Shown piece after piece: positions 1 through 6,081 of a stretch of DNA of 49,926 nucleotides. Both the position numbers and the translations under genes were made by a program. The notes beneath the pieces were generated by a model, which saw nothing but the letters and a program-made list of their open reading frames with translations, searched no databases and was not told the DNA's origin. Source of the DNA: JAMLIO01 sp031412575 (GTDB lineage: Bacteria; Bdellovibrionota; Bdellovibrionia; Bdellovibrionales; UBA1609); contig JANODG010000248.1 in the NCBI GenBank assembly GCA_031412575.1, positions 1 through 49,926 on the forward strand, read 5' to 3'. Position 1 is the stretch's first letter; each line of letters opens with the position of its first letter.

Positions 1-1
1 T

Positions 2-301
2 GGTGATACTGCTTATTGGAAGATAGGGTTTTTTATTCTACTTGGTACATTGTTTTTTTGGGCAGTGCGTGTGCTAGTTAAGCTACTCCTAAGTAATATT
101 CACTTAGAAGGCGACGCAAATGAGCGTGTAGTGATGTGTCAGACTTACTTAGCTTTATTACGTGAGCAATCGGGTTTTAATGATGGTGATAAAAAACTAA
201 TTTTGGCTACTTTATTTAGGCCAAGTTCGGCAGGCATTGTCGGTGATGACGGCATTCCACCGGGACTTTATGATGTATTTACAAAACTGGTAAGTAAATA
301 A
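2..301 (+). CDS. DUF6161-like membrane protein, 3' end only
   Basis: This reading frame is open from the left edge of the window and ends at a TAA, so only about the last 99 residues are visible. The visible part begins with a hydrophobic stretch (GFFILLGTLFFWAV, then VLVKLLL), which looks like a membrane segment. A conserved block follows with the motifs ANERVVMCQTYLALLRE, ATLFRP and GIVGDDGIPP. From memory this block matches the C-terminus of DUF6161 proteins, membrane proteins of unknown function often found in accessory regions. The beginning of the gene lies outside the window, so length, start and partners cannot be judged. The family assignment is by motif recognition only. Confidence 0.6.
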   Translation, partial: GDTAYWKIGFFILLGTLFFWAVRVLVKLLLSNIHLEGDANERVVMCQTYLALLREQSGFNDGDKKLILATLFRPSSAGIVGDDGIPPGLYDVFTKLVSK

Positions 302-336
302 AGTATTTAGATTTAAAAGTTCTAATTATAATTTTT

Positions 337-540
337 TTGGTTAATTACCCTTCTAAAGATACAATCCATAAAGCCTTTTTGTTCGGTGGATTTTTTAGAT
401 TATGTCTTTTTAGCACTTTTGATTTCACTAACCATGCGATCATAGCCAACTACCCAATCAAATTTGCTATTGTAGATACTGTATGGGGCACGTTCATGTG
501 TTCGGTGGCTTCAGTGATTGTTTATTCCTCATTTAATTAA
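337..540 (+). pseudogene. Truncated copy of the DUF2177 gene (C-terminal half)
   Basis: The 67 codons here correspond to the C-terminal half of the intact DUF2177 protein at 2818-3243. About 54 of 66 residues are identical, including the stretch LCLFSTFDFTNHAIIANYP and the ending MCSV-S-IVY-SF. The first two membrane segments and the start codon are missing, and similarity begins abruptly at NYPSKDTIHKAF. The frame opens at a TTG with no ribosome binding site, so it is probably not expressed. The copy has the same orientation as the full gene, 2.7 kb upstream. It is therefore a direct repeat, the remnant of a duplication or of an integration event. Confidence 0.75.
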
Positions 541-690
541 TCAAAAAGTCTTCTTAAATCCTTGTTGCAGACCTACTTCTATAACAATTTTCTGAAAGTG
601 TTTCGGCAATTAAAGTTTCATTTGTACAAGGTTTTGCAATACTAAAATAGCCTATGCTTAGTCAGTTGCCAATTTCATGTCGCAAAGTTA

Positions 691-1392
691 CTACTCCAAA
701 AGCAACAGGCCTTCGCTTTTCGTGGGCGAGAAAATTTTTTGGTTTAAATCTTTTAAGACTTCAAGCATGGATGCCAAGGATTCGGAAGACTTAAAATTAA
801 TTTCTAAGGCGCTTTCATTGACAGTGATTTGGGTTCGTAGTTTTTTGTGCACTAATTGAAATTGCGAGAAATCATTTTCATAGGAAAACTCAAAAATCGC
901 ATTCAGGTTTTTTTTGTTGTCATCTAAAGTGTAGATAAGTTCTTTGAAGTCGCTTTCGCCTTCTCCTTTTGGAAAAGTTGAAACCGCTTTATCAAATTTA
1001 TATTCAAAACAACTGTCAATCTCGTCTTCGATTTGATCGAAGCTTTCGGCACTTTCGATTTCAAGCAGTCCTTGAAAGACGCACTTGCTGGGATCATCCT
1101 CAAGCTGGTTTACGCTGAAGTTATATTTAAAATACTCACAATCAAAACTCCCCATTCCAAGATCATAAGTAGGGGATTTAAATTTTCTGGCAGAAATATC
1201 TAAATAGTTTTTTGATTTTGTGGCTACAGCATCGACGTTTTCTTTGATTTCTTTATCGGCCCAATTGGCGATTTGTTTTTGACTATAATCATTGAATTCC
1301 TTAGGTGCTTTATCTCTGCCGCCTTTGACAAAGCCAGGCAAGGATTTGACGTCAGTGAGGTAACTGTAAGAAAAAAAGATTCGTGTAATCAC
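691..1392 (-). CDS. Hypothetical protein, 233 aa
   Basis: I do not recognise this protein. It starts at a GTG preceded by AAGGGG at suitable distance. There is no clear signal peptide and no membrane segment beyond the short IFFSYSYL near the start. The composition is acidic and it has two separated cysteines in the middle (FDCEYF and SKCVFQ). The last 40 residues (LEINFKSSESLASMLEVLKDLNQKIF) look amphipathic and helical. It faces the DUF2177 remnant and lies just upstream of, and divergent from, the DUF4160/ribbon-helix-helix pair. The length and coherent composition argue for a real gene, but no function is proposed. Confidence 0.6.
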   Translation of the reverse strand: MITRIFFSYSYLTDVKSLPGFVKGGRDKAPKEFNDYSQKQIANWADKEIKENVDAVATKSKNYLDISARKFKSPTYDLGMGSFDCEYFKYNFSVNQLEDDPSKCVFQGLLEIESAESFDQIEDEIDSCFEYKFDKAVSTFPKGEGESDFKELIYTLDDNKKNLNAIFEFSYENDFSQFQLVHKKLRTQITVNESALEINFKSSESLASMLEVLKDLNQKIFSPTKSEGLLLLE

Positions 1393-1681
1393 TTAAACAC
1401 CCCTTATTGCCATCACCTTAATATAATTTGCGATCATTAAAAGGCCGCTAAAGAATTTTAAGGAATTGGCTTTGTTAAAACCAATGCAAGAGGATGTTAA
1501 TATTGCGCCCCATGCTAAGATCTTAGACTGTTTTAAAAACAGGGTCAAATCCGCGCGCGTCCCGGACATTGATAGTTTTTAAATCTTCAATAGTTAACTA
1601 ACTGTGGATCAAATTCATTTGCAATCACCAAACCTACTTAGGCTTTAAATTAGCCATGACTAAATATTAATTTAATAACAT
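1393..1681. other. Intergenic stretch without a convincing gene
   Basis: This AT-rich spacer lies between the minus-strand hypothetical gene and the DUF4160 gene. It contains a GC-richer patch around 1547-1568 (GCGCGCGTCCCGG) and a 32-codon ORF at 1484-1582 that lacks a clear ribosome binding site and any recognisable similarity. I see no RNA gene in it. Confidence 0.4.
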
Positions 1682-1710
1682 TTGAAACATGCATCAAATT
1701 GATGTATATT
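1682..1710 (+). promoter_or_regulatory. Sigma-70-like promoter with palindromic operator in the spacer
   Basis: TTGAAA (1682-1687) and TATATT (1705-1710) are separated by exactly 17 bases. The spacer carries a perfect inverted repeat CATCAA-A-TTGATG (1692-1704) abutting the -10 element. A palindrome in this place is typical of an operator for an autoregulating ribbon-helix-helix antitoxin, and such a protein is the second gene downstream. The -10 lies only 14 bases from the TTG start at 1724, so the transcript would have a very short leader. This is a prediction from sequence only. Confidence 0.5.
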
Positions 1711-1723
1711 GAGGTAGGTTTGT

Positions 1724-1954
1724 TTGGGTACCATATTTATCTTTCGAAATATACGCATAGTCAAATATTCAAACGATCACTTACCGCCGCACATACATGC
1801 GGTAAGTCCACAGGGTAAAGCCAAAATAGAGCTTGCTACTTTGGAATGTTACTACAGTCGTGGTTACACAAGTAAGGATTTAAAGATGATTTTAAAGTTT
1901 GTGGCAGAACATAAAGAGACACTCATGGAGGCATGGAATGAAATCCAGTCGTAA
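1724..1954 (+). CDS. DUF4160 family protein, putative toxin component
   Basis: The 76-residue protein has the DUF4160 pattern: an N-terminal strand (TIFIFRNIRIVKYSNDH), the signature PPHIHAV, then a strand pair, and the C-terminal helix segment LKMILKFVAEHKETLMEAWNEI. The TTG start at 1724 follows GAGGTAGGT and fits the usual family start. DUF4160 proteins are about 70-90 residues long and are usually coded next to a small DNA-binding or DUF2442 partner in toxin-antitoxin-like pairs. Here the stop overlaps the next gene by 17 bases, so translation is probably coupled. The activity of the family is not established, and its role as the toxin is inferred from gene order. Confidence 0.75.
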   Translation: MGTIFIFRNIRIVKYSNDHLPPHIHAVSPQGKAKIELATLECYYSRGYTSKDLKMILKFVAEHKETLMEAWNEIQS

Positions 1955-2210
1955 AAAAGACATCAAGTACGGTGATAAAGACTTACTTGAAACCGACGAG
2001 TTTGATCCCCAATATGGTAAAGAAAGAATCACTTTGTTTTTAGATCAACAGGTTGTTGATGCTTTTAGATCTCAAGCCAAAGCCATTGGTGTTAAATATC
2101 AAACCTTAATTCGGGAAGCTCTTCGGGATCTAATATATCAAGATCCTAAAAACGATCTTGAAGACCGGCTTAAAAAACTTGAAGCTGTGGTATTTAAAAA
2201 ACGAGCCTAA
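1938..2210 (+). CDS. Ribbon-helix-helix (BrnA/CopG-like) antitoxin-type protein
   Basis: I place the start at ATG 1938, which follows GGAGGCATGGA, and not at an earlier in-frame codon. This gives 90 residues. An acidic N-terminal tail (YGDKDLLETDEFDPQYG) is followed by a ribbon-helix-helix core: the strand ERITLFLDQQVVDAF, the helix FRSQAKAIGVKYQTLIREALRDL and a Lys-rich end. This resembles BrnA and CopG antitoxins, which bind operator DNA as dimers. The gene overlaps the DUF4160 gene by 17 bases. A palindrome in the promoter upstream of the pair suits autorepression. Pairing RHH with DUF4160, rather than with a BrnT toxin, is the unusual part. Confidence 0.75.
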   Translation: MKSSRKKDIKYGDKDLLETDEFDPQYGKERITLFLDQQVVDAFRSQAKAIGVKYQTLIREALRDLIYQDPKNDLEDRLKKLEAVVFKKRA

Positions 2211-2268
2211 TACACTTGCCATAAATTTTTTACTTTTAATTCTTCATATTTTGAATCAAACTCTACAA

Positions 2269-2631
2269 ATGGCGACACAAGAAATTACAGATGAAAACTT
2301 TCGTGAAATATATCAAAACAATGACATCGTCATTTTAGACTTCTGGGCGACTTGGTGTGGTCCATGTCGTCAGTATGGCCCCGTGTATGAAGCTACATCC
2401 AACAATTTTAACGATATCATTTTTGGTAAAGTAGATACCGAACAGCAACAGAAGCTTTCAAGCTACTTTGTTATTAAAAGCATTCCAACCACTGTAATCA
2501 TCAGGCAAGGCCTTGAGGTTTTTAGACAACCAGGCGTCTTGAGCGAAAGTGAACTTAAAACCATTATTGAAAAAGTAAAAGACCTGGACATGGTCGCCAT
2601 TACAAAGAAAATCGATGAGGAGGAAAGCTAA
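2269..2631 (+). CDS. trxA: Thioredoxin
   Basis: The protein of 120 residues has the full thioredoxin fold. It shows VILDFWATWCGPCRQYGP with the redox cysteines at residues 30 and 33, the FGKVDTEQQ strand, and the cis-proline region SIPTTVI. It would reduce disulfides in the cytoplasm with thioredoxin reductase. I chose ATG 2269 (MATQEITDENF) because the family begins there; the frame is open further upstream but codes for nothing thioredoxin-like. There is no signal peptide. It ends in an unusual acidic tail (KIDEEES). The gene lies 58 bases downstream of the putative antitoxin and may or may not share its transcript. Another thioredoxin is likely elsewhere in the genome. Confidence 0.88.
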   Translation: MATQEITDENFREIYQNNDIVILDFWATWCGPCRQYGPVYEATSNNFNDIIFGKVDTEQQQKLSSYFVIKSIPTTVIIRQGLEVFRQPGVLSESELKTIIEKVKDLDMVAITKKIDEEES

Positions 2632-2817
2632 CAGTTTTATCCCCTTTGAATGTTTTTAGATAACAGATTTGATTTTAATAAACTAACGAGCAATCGCTTT
2701 AGATACCTTTAAGCGCCCTTTCCACAATCAGCTTTTTAGATTGATTGTGCAAAAAACTACATACTAAAGTCATCTTAAGAGGCAGAAATCTTAACCCTTT
2801 TCATCTAAAATTCTTCG

Positions 2818-3243
2818 ATGGTATTAAAAAACTTTTTTCAAGCGTCTGTTCTTTATGCGTCCTTACTGACGTTTGTTCTATTCATGGTTTTTGATTTCAT
2901 CTGGTGGGGTATTGTGGCCAATGACTTTTTTAAAACCACCATGTCCCATCTTGCAAGGTACAATAAGGGTAAACTAGATATTTATTATCCTTCTGGTGCG
3001 TTTGTTTACGTTCTTATGAGCATTGGCCTTACCATATTTGTGATTAATAATCCTTCTGTAGACACGATTCAAAAAGCTTTTTTGTTTGGTGGACTTTTTG
3101 GACTATGTCTTTTTAGCACTTTTGATTTCACTAATCATGCCATCATTGCGAACTACCCAATTAAGTTTGCTGTTGTGGACACCGTTTGGGGAGCTCTTAT
3201 GTGTTCCGTAGTTTCAGCGATTGTTTACACTTCTTTTAGATAA
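2818..3243 (+). CDS. DUF2177 family membrane protein
   Basis: This 141-residue protein has four hydrophobic segments (around residues 8-30, 60-77, 86-103 and 117-138), typical of DUF2177, a small inner-membrane family of unknown function. Family features seen are FDFIWWG and the central FSTFDFTNHAIIANYP. It starts at an ATG and has no obvious strong ribosome binding site. A diverged copy of its C-terminal half sits at 337-540 in the same orientation. The segment between the two copies carries the putative toxin-antitoxin pair and a thioredoxin. Confidence 0.8.
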   Translation: MVLKNFFQASVLYASLLTFVLFMVFDFIWWGIVANDFFKTTMSHLARYNKGKLDIYYPSGAFVYVLMSIGLTIFVINNPSVDTIQKAFLFGGLFGLCLFSTFDFTNHAIIANYPIKFAVVDTVWGALMCSVVSAIVYTSFR

Positions 3244-3601
3244 GCAAGAATTGCATCCTATACCTCTTTAAAGATCTATTTATTGTGGCCCAGCGGGCAA
3301 GTGGTAAGATGGTCAGCTCTTCAATTGCAAATAGAAGCAGTGAAGATGCGATTAGAAGCAGATGTGGAACTAGGTTTGATCATAGATTTATTTTTGTGAT
3401 ACCAACTACAACAGCCAAACAACATAAAGGGCAAAAGATTTATATTCAAGGTATACGTCATATAAAAAATGGTTCTAACAGTTTAATCAACAAATCTGGA
3501 CAGTTTATAATTCCCAACAATATTTAAAAATCAAAACTTAAAAGTTTATGTGATGTAAATTTTTAAGAAATTTTTTCTTCATATCTTAAATTTATGCTTG
3601 G
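3244..3601. other. Intergenic stretch, probable recombination scar
   Basis: No convincing gene is visible in these 358 bases. An 80-codon open frame (3285-3527) has no family resemblance and an irregular composition. The patch from 3284 to 3390 is GC-richer than its flanks and carries a short direct repeat (AGAAGCAG twice). The right edge is the abrupt beginning of DUF4331 similarity at about 3590, which fits a deletion joint. Confidence 0.35.
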
Positions 3602-4171
3602 ATGCAAAATACTGACGATATCAATCTAATCATGAATGTCCATCCATTAGCGAATACAGGGTCAACTTTTTCTACAACTGCTGAATATGTTTTTTATATT
3701 AACAGCATGGCTAGTTACGGCGCTACTGCTACTGAATCACAATTAGTTTGTAGGTTTGCATCAAACACAAGTGTGACATGCACAGTAAATGGCACTTCGA
3801 TGGTTGCCGCTGTTAATCCAACAGTAACTACTGGTGTAACAGATTTAACTGGTAACTTTAGAATTTTTGCAGGTTTAAGAAACGATCCGTTTTTCTTCGA
3901 TCTTGATAATTTTAATGTTGCTCGTCGGTTCGTTCGTGACAATGCTGCATCTTTGCAATTTGATACAGCTGGTTGTCCTGCTCTTGACGTGGATACTCGC
4001 GCTTTAATAGTGAACACATTAACTGGTCAAGCTGGTGGATTACCAAACCCTACTGTTAATTCAAACTTTTTCGGTGCACTGAATACATTATCGATTGTTA
4101 TTCAAGCAGACAAAACACTTTTTGGTAATGGCCCAATCTACGCAGTTTCTGCGGGAACACGAGTACAATAA
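3602..4171 (+). CDS. DUF4331 protein, N-terminal part of domain, 5'-truncated
   Basis: The translated sequence begins directly inside the DUF4331 domain with YAWMQNTDDINLIMNVHP, a typical early motif, and continues through FYINSMASYG, CTVNG, FRIFAGLRNDPFFFDLDNF and IVIQADKTL. Intact family members carry a signal peptide and about 30-40 more residues before this point. Here an in-frame stop lies 12 bases upstream of the ATG, and there is no ribosome binding site. The protein also stops before the domain's C-terminal third, which is coded by the next gene as a separate lipoprotein. I see a gene that lost its 5' end; it may be a pseudogene. The function of DUF4331 is unknown, but members are usually exported. 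Confidence 0.65.
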   Translation: MQNTDDINLIMNVHPLANTGSTFSTTAEYVFYINSMASYGATATESQLVCRFASNTSVTCTVNGTSMVAAVNPTVTTGVTDLTGNFRIFAGLRNDPFFFDLDNFNVARRFVRDNAASLQFDTAGCPALDVDTRALIVNTLTGQAGGLPNPTVNSNFFGALNTLSIVIQADKTLFGNGPIYAVSAGTRVQ

Positions 4172-4198
4172 CTTCTTAAGGATATGGAGAACTAAAAA

Positions 4199-4831
4199 AT
4201 GAAAAATTCAATAAAATATATTTCTGTCTTGTTTTTATCTATCGCGATGGCTGCTTGCAGCAGCGATGATGACGATGCTTCTAGCAGTGCTAGACAAATT
4301 GATCGTATGGGTCGACCAGCAATCAACACAGCATTAATTAACACATTCACAAGTGATTCCGTTCGCGGAAACGCAGAGAACGTTTATAATGCTACTTTAT
4401 ACACGAGCGGAAGCAATTTCATTACTGAAATGGCTGCTAACTTAGCTATATACGATGCTCTTGTAGATGAAGGTGCAAATGGAAACGCGTGTGGTGATAA
4501 CCCTTTAACGAACCTAGCTTCAGACTTATCAGGTCTTGCAACTGGTCCTACTCGTTACACATTTCTTGCAACGGTTCTTTCTGAAGATCAATTGTATGTA
4601 GATTCGTCTCAAGGTTCACCATGTGCTGAGTATCTAGCTGTAGAACGTAATGTTCTTGGTGGTACTTTGAATGACTGCGGTGGTCGTGCACCAACTGTTG
4701 ACGTGATTGATGCCACTTACTCTGCAGTAGCAACAGGTCTTGCTTCAGCAGTACCAGACGGCGTAGCAGTGACTGATGATGATTCTGATCTAAGTGATTC
4801 AGTATTTCCATTCTTGGGCGCTCCTTTATAA
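4199..4831 (+). CDS. Lipoprotein with C-terminal DUF4331 half
   Basis: The 210-residue protein starts with a lipoprotein signal (MKNSIKYISVLFLSIAMAAC), with the cysteine at residue 20 and an acidic SSDDDDASSS linker behind it. The mature part opens with RQIDRMGRPAINTALI, the usual start of the C-terminal third of DUF4331. It contains NDCGGRAPTVDVIDATYS and ends with DSVFPFLGAPL, also family landmarks. The start has GGAG in front. It follows the truncated DUF4331 frame by 27 bases and precedes the TPR lipoprotein by 24, so the three are very likely one operon. Coding one domain as two polypeptides, the second with its own lipid anchor, is unusual. Confidence 0.75.
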   Translation: MKNSIKYISVLFLSIAMAACSSDDDDASSSARQIDRMGRPAINTALINTFTSDSVRGNAENVYNATLYTSGSNFITEMAANLAIYDALVDEGANGNACGDNPLTNLASDLSGLATGPTRYTFLATVLSEDQLYVDSSQGSPCAEYLAVERNVLGGTLNDCGGRAPTVDVIDATYSAVATGLASAVPDGVAVTDDDSDLSDSVFPFLGAPL

Positions 4832-4855
4832 ACTTTTAAATTAGGTGTAGTTTTT

Positions 4856-6001
4856 ATGTTAAAAGATATTTTATTCCCAGGGCTTCTTATTTTAATCGGA
4901 GGCCTTGTTTGTTGTTCAACCAAAAATTCTTCTGAAAACATAGCACAAAATTTATCTGTGCAAGATGTGGAGATTAGGTCTGTGAAGACCACTAATGCTG
5001 ATATTGCGATAGCGAACTTAAATTCACAAATCGTAAGTTTAGAAAAGCTAGTTAGTCCAATGGATCCTACTTCTCAAAATAAAAATAATTCAGCTTTCAA
5101 ATCTCAGCTTTTAGATTTGATACAAACTCAAATTATTTATATAGGTTCCTTTGATAACTTCTATAAAGCTAGAAAGTTAACTTTAGAAACCGACAACGAT
5201 GTTTCTCAGATTTTAATTAATATTACTTATCACATGATGGTTCACGAATATGACGAAGCTAATCAGCTGATAGATGAACTCAAACTGATGGCTGGCACAG
5301 AAGATACAGTCGCAGACCTAAAAGCTTCATTGTATTTAGCGCGCGGTGAAAATTTAGACCAAGCCGAACAAATCATGCAGAACCTAATAAACATCGAGCC
5401 TAATTATGGCAATCACCTTAGACTTGCAGGGATTCAACGGGAACTTGGTCTCTATAATGAATCCTTAAAATCATTTTCGAAGTCCATTCAAGTTTATAAT
5501 AACACATCACCATTTCCACCAGCATACACTCACTTCCAAGTCGGATTAATTTATGGAGAATATTTAGATGCTCCAGAATTGGCAAAGAAACATTACCAAT
5601 TAGCTTTGAAGTACGTGCCTTATTATGCCAAAGCCAGAGTCCACTTAGCAGAAATATTTATGAGTCAAAATAACTATCGTGGGGCTTTAAATTTAATAGA
5701 TCCTATTAAAGACAGTCAGGATCCCGAAGTTCCTGCGATATTGGCAAAAATACATAGTCTTTTAAATAATGAAATCGAAGCACAAAGTTTTAAGGATTTA
5801 GCTGCACTTCGATACCAAACTTTACTTCAAGACTTCGAGTTAGCATTCGCTGACCACGGTGCAGAATTTTTTATGGGCATCGGTGACAATCCTGTCTATG
5901 CTTTAGAATTAGCGCAAAAAAATCTTGCCAACAGAAAAAGTGACCGCGCTTACGATTTAGTAGATCGTGCACAGATCGCTGTGCAAAATCTAGAGCAGTG
6001 A
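4856..6001 (+). CDS. TPR-repeat lipoprotein
   Basis: This 381-residue protein has a hydrophobic leader ending in GGLVCC, which suits a lipoprotein, and then a Ser/Asn-rich linker. From residue 120 on it consists of helical repeats of TPR type, such as YDEANQLIDELKLM, LDQAEQIMQNLINIEPNYG, YNESLKSFSKSIQVYN, PELAKKHYQLALKYVPYYAKARVHLAEIF and YRGALNLIDPI. TPR arrays bind other proteins, so a scaffold role in the periplasm is likely. It is the last gene of the DUF4331 operon, and in related operons a TPR protein commonly accompanies DUF4331 proteins. The gene ends before a short convergent gap to the copper ATPase. Confidence 0.75.
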   Translation: MLKDILFPGLLILIGGLVCCSTKNSSENIAQNLSVQDVEIRSVKTTNADIAIANLNSQIVSLEKLVSPMDPTSQNKNNSAFKSQLLDLIQTQIIYIGSFDNFYKARKLTLETDNDVSQILINITYHMMVHEYDEANQLIDELKLMAGTEDTVADLKASLYLARGENLDQAEQIMQNLINIEPNYGNHLRLAGIQRELGLYNESLKSFSKSIQVYNNTSPFPPAYTHFQVGLIYGEYLDAPELAKKHYQLALKYVPYYAKARVHLAEIFMSQNNYRGALNLIDPIKDSQDPEVPAILAKIHSLLNNEIEAQSFKDLAALRYQTLLQDFELAFADHGAEFFMGIGDNPVYALELAQKNLANRKSDRAYDLVDRAQIAVQNLEQ

Positions 6002-6081
6002 AATTTAAATAATAAATTCGTAATCTTAATTCTGAAAATAGAAAAGCCACCATTTAAATACGTAAAAAAATACCGTAATGT

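Noticed and set aside
1484..1582. 32-codon ORF in the gap before the DUF4160 gene
   Set aside because: Too short, no clear ribosome binding site, no similarity that I can name.
2723..2749. Inverted repeat (CACAATCA and TGATTGTG) after the thioredoxin gene
   Set aside because: Followed by A residues and not by a T-run on the plus strand, so it is not a convincing terminator; it may be chance.
3284..3360. Possible tRNA-like stretch (GTGGTAAGA...CAATTGC)
   Set aside because: No cloverleaf can be drawn: no matching acceptor arm and no T arm.
3285..3527. 80-codon open frame downstream of the DUF2177 gene
   Set aside because: No family resemblance, no ribosome binding site, irregular composition and a GC patch; I treat it as spacer DNA.
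4548..4992. Minus-strand frames across the DUF4331 lipoprotein gene
   Set aside because: Shadows of the plus-strand gene, which has a signal peptide, domain motifs and a ribosome binding site.
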